A stretch of DNA of 5,757 bases. It comes from Streptomyces violaceus. Lineage in GTDB: Bacteria > Actinomycetota > Actinomycetes > Streptomycetales > Streptomycetaceae. The stretch lies in NCBI GenBank assembly GCA_000715635.1, contig KL569107.1, forward strand, positions 10,849-16,605, given 5' to 3'. This document shows positions 1-5,503 of the stretch, piece after piece (the stretch's first letter is position 1; each line of letters opens with the position of its first letter). The translations under genes were made by a program, and so were the position numbers. A model generated the notes under the pieces. It searched no databases. It was not told the DNA's origin and saw only the letters and a program-made list of their open reading frames with translations.

Positions 1-16
1 TGTGTATAAGAGACAG
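1..16. other. Residual Tn5 mosaic-end / Nextera adapter sequence
   Basis: The first 16 bases, TGTGTATAAGAGACAG, equal the last 16 bases of the 19-base Tn5 mosaic end used in Nextera transposase adapters. The composition changes abruptly at base 17 from AT-rich to GC-rich coding sequence. The simplest reading is untrimmed library adapter at a contig end. There is no transposase, IR partner or target duplication to suggest a genuine insertion. These bases should not be treated as part of the genome. Confidence 0.95.
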
Positions 17-17
17 C

Positions 18-209
18 TACTACTTCGTACGCCCCGACGCCGAGGACCTCCAGCGGCTGACCGACCTGGCGGAACAGGGCGTGGTGAGCGTGCACGTCTC
101 CGAGACGTTCCCGCTGGAGCGGGCGGCGGACGCGCACCTGCGCAGCCAGGAGGGCCGGACCCGCGGCAAGATCGTCGTGACGGTGGACTGGGAGACCGAG
201 GGGGTGTAG
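18..209 (+). CDS. NADP-dependent MDR-family oxidoreductase (quinone oxidoreductase type), C-terminal fragment
   Basis: Only the last 63 residues are present, because the 5' part is cut off by the contig end and adapter. The tail reads YYFVRPDAEDLQRLTDLAEQ, then a VVSVHVSETFPLERAADAH segment and RTRGKIVVTV before the TAG stop. This is the characteristic C-terminus of the medium-chain dehydrogenase/reductase superfamily. There, the segment before 'FPLE.A..AH' contributes to the substrate pocket, and 'G.T.GKIV..V' is the final strand of the catalytic domain. Zinc-less quinone oxidoreductases and related NADPH-dependent enone reductases end this way. Members reduce quinones or activated C=C/C=O bonds in the cytoplasm with NADPH. 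The nucleotide-binding Rossmann fold lies outside the window, so cofactor and substrate cannot be judged. It converges on the DUF202 gene with 16 bp between the two stop codons. The family call is firm and the exact reaction unknown. Confidence 0.85.
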   Translation, partial: YYFVRPDAEDLQRLTDLAEQGVVSVHVSETFPLERAADAHLRSQEGRTRGKIVVTVDWETEGV

Positions 210-214
210 CCCCC
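200..214 (+). terminator. Small G5/C5 hairpin across the oxidoreductase stop codon
   Basis: Five G at 200-204 can pair with five C at 210-214, leaving a five-base loop (TGTAG) that holds the stop codon. It lies directly ahead of a second hairpin at 219-244. Together they could form a tandem terminator for the plus-strand gene. The stem is short and there is no U tract, so support is modest. Confidence 0.35.
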
Positions 215-218
215 TGGC

Positions 219-244
219 AGCCGGCCTAGAGAACGAGGCCGGCT
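219..244. terminator. Bidirectional hairpin terminator between convergent genes
   Basis: A perfect 9-bp inverted repeat (AGCCGGCCT at 219-227 and AGGCCGGCT at 236-244) flanks an 8-base loop. It begins 10 bases after the plus-strand oxidoreductase stop and covers the stop codon and last codons of the minus-strand DUF202 gene, so it could end transcription from both sides. U tracts are absent, as is common for Streptomyces terminators. The position between two converging stop codons is the main support. Confidence 0.6.
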
Positions 245-561
245 CCGCACACCGCCATCGCCACCGTGCAGAGCACCGCGGCCGTGGCGTGCCGGGGCGC
301 GAACGCCGCTGGGCTGCCGGGGGCGGAGAGGGTGCGGATGCGGCGGTGGGCGACACCGAGGAAGCCCAGCCACAGGACACAGCACAGGGCGCACGCGACG
401 ACCCCGGCCACCGACGCGCCGCCGTGCAGCGCGGTCTTCACGGCGAGGACGGCGGAGACCGTGCCCGAGAGGGTCGTACGCCGCCACGCGAGCCGGGTCC
501 GCTCGGGCTGGAGCCCGGGGTCGCGGTCAGGGTTCCGAGGCACGCTGTCGGCCGCGCTCAC
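226..561 (-). CDS. DUF202 family membrane protein (second of a pair)
   Basis: A 111-residue protein of the DUF202 (YidH-like) family. A short hydrophilic N-terminus leads into LQPERTRLAWRRT (about residues 17-29), the conserved motif just before the first membrane helix. Three hydrophobic segments follow at about 32-45, 50-72 and 92-111, the last reaching the C-terminus. No enzymatic residues are evident, and the molecular role of DUF202 proteins is unknown. The start is taken as the GTG at 559-561 because its bases overlap the TGA of the upstream DUF202 gene (GTGA). The frame stays open further upstream, but that part runs antisense-like across the neighbour and is not credible. A purine-rich GGGAGG lies just upstream of the GTG. 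The overlap implies translational coupling, and two paralogous DUF202 proteins made together may form a heteromeric membrane complex (inference). Confidence 0.8.
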   Translation of the reverse strand: MSAADSVPRNPDRDPGLQPERTRLAWRRTTLSGTVSAVLAVKTALHGGASVAGVVACALCCVLWLGFLGVAHRRIRTLSAPGSPAAFAPRHATAAVLCTVAMAVCGAGLVL

Positions 562-950
562 CCCTCCCACCCCACGAGCACCACAAGCACCATCGCGACG
601 GCGACGACCGCGACGACGAGGCTCAGCAACGCCGGGAACCGGGACACCGGCAGGTCCTCGCCCCGGCGCATGGCGCGCTCGCAGCGCACCCAGTGGTTGA
701 CCGCCCGCAGCGAGCACAGCACCCCCGCCGCGAGCAGCGCGAGGGCCAGCCCCACCCGCCAGCCCCAGCGCAGGTCCGGCAGGAACTGGTCCACGGCGAA
801 GCCGCCGCCGATCAGCGCCAGCGCGGTGCGCAGCCAGGCCAGGAAGGTGCGTTCGTTCGCCAGGGAGAACCGGTAGTCGGGCGTCTCGCCGTCCTGCCGT
901 ACCCCGGCGGGCGCGAACCACAACCGGACGTTCCGTACGAACTCGATCAC
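558..950 (-). CDS. DUF202 / YidH family membrane protein (first of a pair)
   Basis: A 130-residue protein carrying the DUF202 signature YRFSLANERTFLAWLRTALAL at about residues 27-46: a charged cytoplasmic stretch followed by the first membrane helix. Further hydrophobic segments lie at about 64-84 and 105-127, giving three TM helices, the normal size and topology for the family (E. coli YidH is the prototype). Function is unknown; no catalytic motif is visible. The start is the GTG at 948-950. No other start lies upstream in frame close by, and an AGGG sits 8 bases ahead of it. The TGA stop overlaps the start of the next DUF202 gene. The Nudix gene ends 112 bp upstream, so this pair may be the tail of a longer minus-strand unit or may have its own promoter; the spacer shows no clear promoter. 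Confidence 0.88.
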   Translation of the reverse strand: MIEFVRNVRLWFAPAGVRQDGETPDYRFSLANERTFLAWLRTALALIGGGFAVDQFLPDLRWGWRVGLALALLAAGVLCSLRAVNHWVRCERAMRRGEDLPVSRFPALLSLVVAVVAVAMVLVVLVGWEG

Positions 951-996
951 GTGCGCGACCCTACCCGGGAGGTGCTCGCCGGGCGCTGTGGGTGCC

Positions 997-1071
997 GGGC
1001 CCTCAGCCCCTACGCCCCCGGCCCATACGCCCCCAGCCCCTACGCCCCCGGTCCATACGCCCTCAGCCCAT
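997..1071 (-). repeat. Five-copy 15-bp tandem repeat over the 3' end of the Nudix gene
   Basis: On the minus strand five consecutive 15-mers run from 1071 down to 997: ATGGGCTGAGGGCGT, ATGGACCGGGGGCGT, AGGGGCTGGGGGCGT, ATGGGCCGGGGGCGT and AGGGGCTGAGGGCCC. Odd and even units alternate slightly, suggesting that a 30-bp unit may also have duplicated. The first unit contains the last two codons and TGA stop of the Nudix gene, and the rest fills about half of the spacer to the DUF202 gene. The length is a multiple of three, so copy-number change keeps frame. It is too short and spacer-free to be a CRISPR array. Confidence 0.85.
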
Positions 1072-1578
1072 CGACCGGAACGCCTTGAGCCGCTCGTACG
1101 CCGCCAGCCCGTCCGGCACCCACTCCCAGTCCCCGAGGCGCCGCTCCACCTCGTCCTCGGGCAGGAAGTCGTGCCAGGCCACCTCCTCGACCTGCGGCTG
1201 TACGGGAAGCTCGCAGCGGACCTCGTACACCGCCGACCACCAGCTCTGGCCGGCGCCGTTGTCGTAGAGGAACTTGAAGAGGTACCGCGGGTCCGGCAGG
1301 CCGGTCACGCCCAGCTCCTCCTCGGCCTCGCGCAGGGCCGCCGTGTCGTAGGCCTCGCCCGCGCCGACCACTCCGCCGACGAACATGTCGTAGAGGGAGG
1401 GGAAGACCAGCTTGGTGGGTGTCCGCCGGTGCACGAAGAGGCGCCCCTCGGCGTCCCGGGCCTGGATGAACACGCAGCGGTGCCGCAGGCCCTCGGCGTA
1501 CACCTCGCCACGGGGGCACTGCCCGATGACCTGGTCGTTCTCATCGACGATGTCGAGGATCTCGTCAGCAGCGCTCAT
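1063..1578 (-). CDS. Nudix hydrolase, YfcD / isopentenyl-diphosphate-isomerase-like subgroup
   Basis: A 171-residue cytoplasmic Nudix protein. The Nudix box GX5EX7REXXEEXGX is complete at residues 69-91 (G69, E75, R83, E84, E87, E88, G90). It places the glutamates that bind the metal ions used to hydrolyse nucleoside-diphosphate-linked substrates. The N-terminus (EILDIVDENDQVIGQCPRGE, then LRHRCVFI and LFVHRRTPTK) matches the YfcD type, which resembles IPP isomerase in fold and layout. Substrates of this subgroup are not established, so a specific reaction should not be assigned. ATG at 1576-1578 is preferred. A TTG four codons upstream (1588-1590) is possible, but a GGA seven bases before the ATG gives a better ribosome site. 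The stop lies inside a 15-bp tandem repeat. The DMT gene ends 48 bp upstream on the same strand, so co-transcription is likely. Confidence 0.92.
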   Translation of the reverse strand: MSAADEILDIVDENDQVIGQCPRGEVYAEGLRHRCVFIQARDAEGRLFVHRRTPTKLVFPSLYDMFVGGVVGAGEAYDTAALREAEEELGVTGLPDPRYLFKFLYDNGAGQSWWSAVYEVRCELPVQPQVEEVAWHDFLPEDEVERRLGDWEWVPDGLAAYERLKAFRSMG

Positions 1579-1626
1579 GCCCTCATCCAAGCAGGGGCCG
1601 CGTCCGAGCGGCGGGCGGCGCCGGGT

Positions 1627-2532
1627 TCACACCTGCTGCGGCTGTGCCTGCAGCTTCCCCGCACGGGCCCGCTCCGCCAGCCCGTGCGGCATCGCCGGAT
1701 GCAGACCCAGCAGCACGATCCCGGCGACCACGGCCAGCAGACCGCCGACCTCCCAGCTCAGGGCCACCGCGTCGGTCCGCAGGCGGTCGCCGAGGAAGCC
1801 GACGCCGCAGATGATCCCGGCGAGCGGCTGGGCCGCGGTCAGGGCGGGCAGCGACTTGCGCAGGGAGGCGGTCTCGAAGGCGCTCTGCACGAGGACCAGC
1901 CCCGTCACGCCCAGCGCGAGGACCGCGTACGGCTGCCAGCCTGTCAGCAGCTCGGCGAAGCCGCCCTCGGAGAACTTCTGCCCGCTCACCCGGGTCAGCG
2001 CGTCCTGCACGCCGTACAGCAGCCCGGCGGCCAGGGCCAGCAGCACCGGTCCGGAGCTCAGCCGCGAACGCTTGGCGTGCGTCGTGAGCAGCAGGGCGAG
2101 CCCGACCATGGCCCCGATGATCAGGTACTGCCGCACCGGATCGGCCGTCGCGGCGCCGCCCTGTGGCTGACCCGCCACGATGAACGCGGTCACTCCGCCC
2201 GCCAGCAGCAACAGGCCCGCCCAGCCCTGGCGGCCCAGTGACTGCTTGGTCTGCCTGCGGGAGAGCGCGAGCGCGAACAGCAGGTTCGTCGCCAGCAGCG
2301 GTTCCACCAGTGACAGCTCGCCCTGCCCCAGTGCGGCGGCGCCCAGCGCCATGCCGACCACCATCAGCGCGATGCCGCCGAGCCAGCGCGGCACCTTCAC
2401 CAGGTCGATCAGCAGCCGGAAGGAGAGGAAGTCTTTCAGGGGGGCCCGCTGGGCCGCGTTCTGCTGCAGGACGAAGCCGAAGCCCAGACAGCAGGCGGCG
2501 CTCAGGGCGAGCACGAGAACTAGAACCGACAC
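1627..2532 (-). CDS. DMT-superfamily (NIPA-like / EamA-like) membrane transporter
   Basis: About 301 residues with roughly ten hydrophobic helices and short loops, the architecture of the drug/metabolite transporter superfamily. Helix 1 (VLVLALSAACCLGFGFVLQQ) is followed by a basic loop, then a PRWLGG(I/L)AL helix and a SLVEPLLATNLLFALALSR helix. The second half repeats this plan (YGVQDALTRVSG, then SLPALTAAQPLAGIICGVGFLGDRL), as expected from the internal duplication. The spacing of 'Q..A', 'P.W..G' and 'PL.A.NL' is reminiscent of NIPA-type magnesium transporters, but the substrate is unknown. The C-terminal tail is hydrophilic. The GTG at 2530-2532 is chosen because CGAGG lies 8 bases before it. 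An ATG six codons upstream (2548-2550) is in frame but has no Shine-Dalgarno match. It heads the minus-strand cluster, facing the divergent plus-strand unit. Confidence 0.85.
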   Translation of the reverse strand: MSVLVLVLALSAACCLGFGFVLQQNAAQRAPLKDFLSFRLLIDLVKVPRWLGGIALMVVGMALGAAALGQGELSLVEPLLATNLLFALALSRRQTKQSLGRQGWAGLLLLAGGVTAFIVAGQPQGGAATADPVRQYLIIGAMVGLALLLTTHAKRSRLSSGPVLLALAAGLLYGVQDALTRVSGQKFSEGGFAELLTGWQPYAVLALGVTGLVLVQSAFETASLRKSLPALTAAQPLAGIICGVGFLGDRLRTDAVALSWEVGGLLAVVAGIVLLGLHPAMPHGLAERARAGKLQAQPQQV

Positions 2533-2651
2533 GCGGTGTACCTCGATCATCAGGTCGGGTCACGGTTGCGTAAGGGCCGACTGTACCGGCCGGCTCCGCC
2601 CGGCGCGCCCGTACGTCCTGCCATCGTCCGGGGCGAACCCGGCCAACGCTA

Positions 2652-2663
2652 TGACGTACGTCA
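2652..2663. promoter_or_regulatory. Perfect 12-bp palindrome, candidate operator
   Basis: TGACGTACGTCA is its own reverse complement. It lies about 120 bp upstream of the DMT start and 233 bp upstream of the plus-strand gene start. On the minus strand, with flanks, it reads GTGACGTACGTCAT, one mismatch from the GTG-N6-GNCAC motif reported for Streptomyces Crp. A GntR- or TetR-type dimer is equally possible. The symmetry is observed; the binding protein is a guess. Confidence 0.45.
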
Positions 2664-2721
2664 CAAAGGGCGAAACGGATAAATCGGATGCTGTTGACAC
2701 GACTCTCCGTCTCCTCGTTGA

Positions 2722-2739
2722 TCACAAGAACCTCACAAG
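2722..2739 (+). promoter_or_regulatory. TCACAAG direct repeats spaced 11 bp, candidate operator
   Basis: Identical heptamers TCACAAG start at 2722 and 2733, one helical turn apart. A third partial copy, TCACAAA, is at 2661-2667. Heptamers in 11-bp register are typical of OmpR-like winged-helix activators in Streptomyces (PhoP boxes built on GTTCAC units, AfsR and other SARPs). The match to the PHO unit is only partial, so the regulator is unassigned. Confidence 0.35.
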
Positions 2740-2896
2740 TAACACCAGTTGACGCGTGTAACGCCACGACCGCCCTTGACGCCAACCGTTGGCTGGGGGT
2801 TGGCTGTGCGTGATCAGTTCATGGCATTGCGCACACCCGCGCCCCATCGACCGCCGTGAGCCGAAACACAAGAAGAGCGCGTGAGGAAGTTCCGCG

Positions 2897-3847
2897 GTGT
2901 CCCCACCCCCGCCTCCCCTCGGCCGTGGCCGCAGACGTGCGGCACAGGCCTTCGACGAGGCCCTCGACGACGCCGACCTCGTGACCGCGCGCGCCGCGCT
3001 TGCGCAGGGCCGCTGGCAGCAGATCCGTTCCCTGCTGGCCCAGACCGGAGACGACTGGGACCGCCGCGGCCACCGCATCACGGTCCTCGCGGGGGAGTCC
3101 TACAGCGCCGCCTGGGCCCGTGAGTGGCTGCTCGCCGAACCCGAGTCCGCCGACGCCTCCGTCCTGCTCGCCCTCGCCGAGGTCCGGCGCGTCCTGCGCG
3201 GCAAGGGCAAACCGGCCCGCGCCCGCGAGGCCTGTCAGAACGCCGTCGCCCGCACCCCGGCCGACCCCACCCCCTGGCTCGGCCTGCTCATGCTGGAGTG
3301 CGCGACCGGCAGTGACATGAACGTCGTCCGGCACTTCGAGGCGGTCCGCGGCCGGTACGCCGACCACCACCACGCCCACCACCTGATGGTCGCCCGGCTC
3401 GCCGCGCGTCGCACCGAGGCCGGCCCCGACCCGCTGCACGAGGTCTACGACTTCGCCAACTGGGCCGCCGAGCAGGCACCGGCCGACTCCCCGCTCGCGA
3501 TCCTGCCCGTCATCGCACACGCCGAGCGCTACCGCGTGCTGGCGGCCGCCGGGTACGAGCCCGCAGATCCGGCCGCCTCGGGCCACTGGGCCGGCCGCCG
3601 CGCCCGGCAGGTGATGAAGGCCGCCTTCGACTGGTGGCTGGAGTGGGAGCTGGAAGGGCACCCGCGCCGGCTGATCGACCTGAACTTCCTCGCCCACGCC
3701 AAGTTCTGCGAGGGGCGGGGCGCCGAGGCCGCCGCCCTGTTCCACCGGATCGGCCGGTACGCCACCCCGGCGCCCTGGTCGTACCCGGACCGCGACCCGC
3801 ACACCGCCTTCGCCGCCGCCCGCGCCGGCGCGCTCGGCACGGCCTGA
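2897..3847 (+). CDS. Uncharacterised helical-repeat (TPR-like) protein
   Basis: A 316-residue, probably soluble cytoplasmic protein with no signal peptide or membrane segment. After a proline/arginine-rich start (residues 1-14) it is almost wholly alpha-helical with TPR/SEL-like spacing. About residues 33-50 read LAQGRWQQIRSLLAQTG; 86-120 resemble a TPR pair (LLALAEVRRVL, then ARAREACQNAVARTPAD); and 262-286 read LNFLAHAKFCEGRGAEAAALFHRIG. A histidine cluster DHHHAHH sits at 156-162, and a tryptophan-rich FDWWLEWELEG at 244-254. I recognise no catalytic signature and cannot name the family with certainty. The GTG start at 2897 is well supported by GAGGAAG at 2883-2889, seven bases upstream. 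The permease gene follows after 33 bp without a terminator, so the two are probably co-transcribed; a role linked to that transporter is inference. Codon use is typical of the neighbours. Confidence 0.82.
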   Translation: MSPPPPPLGRGRRRAAQAFDEALDDADLVTARAALAQGRWQQIRSLLAQTGDDWDRRGHRITVLAGESYSAAWAREWLLAEPESADASVLLALAEVRRVLRGKGKPARAREACQNAVARTPADPTPWLGLLMLECATGSDMNVVRHFEAVRGRYADHHHAHHLMVARLAARRTEAGPDPLHEVYDFANWAAEQAPADSPLAILPVIAHAERYRVLAAAGYEPADPAASGHWAGRRARQVMKAAFDWWLEWELEGHPRRLIDLNFLAHAKFCEGRGAEAAALFHRIGRYATPAPWSYPDRDPHTAFAAARAGALGTA

Positions 3848-3880
3848 CCCCCGCATCCCAGAAGTGAGGACGCTCTCCCG

Positions 3881-5419
3881 ATGACCACGGACAGTTCGAG
3901 CACGAGCACGTCCGCCGCCGGCGGCGGCATCAGTACGTTCAAGGGTCAGGAGCGCGCCCTGCGCGCCGACCGCCTCGGCACCGGGGGACTGCTGCTCTCC
4001 GTCCTCGCGGCGACCGCCCCGCTCATGGTGGTCGCGGGTGTCATGCCCACTACATTCGCGGTGATGGGCATCGTCGGCCAGCCACTGCTCTTCGTCGTCC
4101 TCGGCGTCGTCCTGATCCTGTTCAGCGTGGGCTACGCCGAGATGAGCCGCCACGTCCACAACGCGGGCGCCTTCTACGCGTACATCTCCCGCGGCCTCGG
4201 CGGCACCGCCGGAGCGGGCGCCGCCCTGGTCGCCCTCGTCGCCTACAACGCGCTCCAGATCGGCATCTACGGCATCTTCGGCTTCGAGGTCTCCGGGCTC
4301 CTCGCCACGTACGCCGACGTGGAGATCGCCTGGTGGATACCGGCCCTTGTGGCCGCCCTCGCCGTCGGACTGCTCGGCTGGCTCAAGATCGACGTCAACG
4401 CGCGGGTGCTCGGCGTGCTGCTGGTCGTCGAGGTGCTCCTCGTCGTGATCTTCGACATCGCCGCCCTCGCCGACCCCGGCAAGGAAGGCCTGTCGCTGCA
4501 CGCCTTCAACCCCGACACGCTCACCGGCGCGGGCGTCGGCACCGCCCTGTGCTTCTGCATCGCCGCCTTCCTCGGCTTCGAGCAGGCCCCCGTCTACGCC
4601 GAGGAGACCAGCCGCCCCCACGTCCTGGTGCCGCGCGTGATGTTCTTCGCCGTCGGCGGGGTCGCCGTCTTCTTCGCGCTGAGCAGCTGGGCCCTCACCG
4701 TCGCCACCGGCCCCTCCGCGATCGTCGGCACGGCCCAGAAGCAGAGCGCCGGAATGCTGTTCTTCCTCACCGAGTCCCGCCTCGGCGGCACCTTCACGGA
4801 CGTCCTGCACGTCCTGTTCGTCACCGGCATGTTCGCCGCCCTGCTCAGCTTCCACAACGTCGTCGCCCGGTACGCCTTCGCCATGGGCCGCGAGGGACTG
4901 CTGCCCGCCGCCTTCGGCCGCACGAGCGGCACCAGCGGCGCCCCCGGCACCGGCTCGCTGCTGCAGACCGCCGTGGCCGTGGTGGTCGTGGCCGCCTTCG
5001 CGATCGCCGACGACAAGCCGGTCGGCGACCCGACCGCGCCCGTCCTGCAGCTGTTCACCTGGCTCGGCAACATCGGCGCCCTCGGCGTGATCCTCCTGAT
5101 GGCGGCGGCCTCCCTGTCGGTCATCGTCTTCTTCGTCCGCCGCGGCGCCGCCGGCGCCCAGGCCTGGCGGCTGGTCACCTCCGCGCTGTCGGGCCTCGCC
5201 CTGCTCGTGATCGCCGGCTACACAGTGAAGGACTTCGAGGTGCTGGTCGGCGTCGGCCCGGACTCCTCACTGAGCTGGGTGCTGCCCGGCGTCATCGGGC
5301 TCGCCCTGGTCGCCGGCCTGCTCCTGGGCCTGGTGCTGCGCGCCCGCGCCCCCGAGAAGCACGCCCGGATCGGGCTCGGCAACGAGGCGTTCCAGCTGGA
5401 CAAGGCGGCGTCGTCCTGA
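3881..5419 (+). CDS. APC-superfamily amino acid permease
   Basis: A 512-residue integral membrane protein with about twelve helices, the usual size for amino acid-polyamine-organocation permeases. A hydrophilic N-terminus (1-33) precedes TM1, which contains the ATAPL stretch expected for the unwound substrate-binding part of this fold (residues 44-48). The conserved NAGAFYAYISRGLG at 94-107 lies in the TM2-TM3 region. TM6 carries FLGFEQAPVYAEE (230-242), again an APC hallmark followed by an acidic loop. Later helices fall at about 252-276, 305-328, 358-376, 391-417, 430-448 and 465-488. It should import or exchange an amino acid or related amine across the cytoplasmic membrane by a proton-coupled or antiport mechanism; the substrate cannot be read from sequence. 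The ATG at 3881 has GAGGA ten bases ahead. It is the second gene after the TPR-like protein and is closed by a strong hairpin. Confidence 0.93.
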   Translation: MTTDSSSTSTSAAGGGISTFKGQERALRADRLGTGGLLLSVLAATAPLMVVAGVMPTTFAVMGIVGQPLLFVVLGVVLILFSVGYAEMSRHVHNAGAFYAYISRGLGGTAGAGAALVALVAYNALQIGIYGIFGFEVSGLLATYADVEIAWWIPALVAALAVGLLGWLKIDVNARVLGVLLVVEVLLVVIFDIAALADPGKEGLSLHAFNPDTLTGAGVGTALCFCIAAFLGFEQAPVYAEETSRPHVLVPRVMFFAVGGVAVFFALSSWALTVATGPSAIVGTAQKQSAGMLFFLTESRLGGTFTDVLHVLFVTGMFAALLSFHNVVARYAFAMGREGLLPAAFGRTSGTSGAPGTGSLLQTAVAVVVVAAFAIADDKPVGDPTAPVLQLFTWLGNIGALGVILLMAAASLSVIVFFVRRGAAGAQAWRLVTSALSGLALLVIAGYTVKDFEVLVGVGPDSSLSWVLPGVIGLALVAGLLLGLVLRARAPEKHARIGLGNEAFQLDKAASS

Positions 5420-5454
5420 GGCGGCCCACGTAAGAAGTGGTTACAGAAGTCTGA

Positions 5455-5498
5455 CGAGCACCCGCGATCCCTGTCCTGCCGGGGGTCGCGGGTGTTCG
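5455..5498 (+). terminator. Long hairpin terminator after the permease gene
   Basis: CACCCGCGATCCC at 5459-5471 pairs with GGGGTCGCGGGTG at 5482-5494: thirteen pairs with one T-G wobble around a 10-base loop. The stem extends outward by four more pairs (5455-5458 with 5495-5498), one of them G-T. It starts 36 bp after the permease stop. Only two T follow the core stem and they pair in the outer extension, so there is no classical U tract, but stems of this length commonly terminate in Streptomyces. Confidence 0.75.
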
Positions 5499-5503
5499 AA
5501 TGA

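Larger units (their letters stand above)
2533..2896. promoter_or_regulatory. Divergent intergenic regulatory region
   Basis: About 360 bp without a confident gene lies between the minus-strand DMT gene and the plus-strand helical-repeat gene, so it should hold promoters for both. Its middle (about 2640-2760) is visibly less GC-rich than the flanks. Elements seen: a perfect palindrome at 2652-2663; CGTACGTC at both 2610-2617 and 2655-2662; an 8-bp palindrome CCGGCCGG at 2586-2593; TCACAAG direct repeats at 2722 and 2733; a TTGACA at 2694-2699 that could be a plus-strand -35, with only a poor -10 (GTTGAT, 17 bp on); and GCCAACCGTTGGC at 2781-2793. Two small candidate ORFs (2560-2700 minus, 2806-2859 plus) are discussed as findings. 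No riboswitch or RNA gene was recognised. Confidence 0.6.

Noticed and set aside
1..16. Genuine transposon end or integration scar
   Set aside because: The match is to the engineered mosaic end used in sequencing libraries, it lies at the extreme contig end, and no transposase or second inverted repeat is present.
997..1071. CRISPR-like array
   Set aside because: The repeat units are 15 bp, directly abutting with no unique spacers, and there are no cas genes.
988..2241. Long plus-strand open frame (417 codons) with Pro/Tyr-rich start and Gln/His/Arg-rich body
   Set aside because: It is antisense to the Nudix and DMT genes, whose protein signatures are clear. Its start is a translation of the 15-bp repeat, and the rest is low-complexity sequence typical of shadow frames in GC-rich DNA.
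2694..2722. Strong sigma-70 type (HrdB) promoter from TTGACA at 2694
   Set aside because: The -35 is good, but at 17 or 18 bp spacing the -10 reads GTTGAT or TTGATC, lacking the conserved TA, so I list it only as a weak possibility within the regulatory region.
1583..2785. Minus-strand frame of 400 codons covering the DMT gene and the promoter region
   Set aside because: It overlaps the DMT gene in another frame, is Arg/Gly/Ala-rich, and loses any protein-like character inside the gene.
2819..4855. Minus-strand open frame of 678 codons opposite the TPR-like and permease genes
   Set aside because: The composition is Gly/Glu/Asp/Ala-rich low complexity with no domain, and it lies wholly opposite a well-supported permease and its partner. 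Long antisense frames are expected at this GC content.
4333..5433. Plus-strand frame of 366 codons, Arg/Pro/His-rich, inside the permease gene
   Set aside because: This is a frame-shifted reading of the permease coding sequence with no recognisable protein features.
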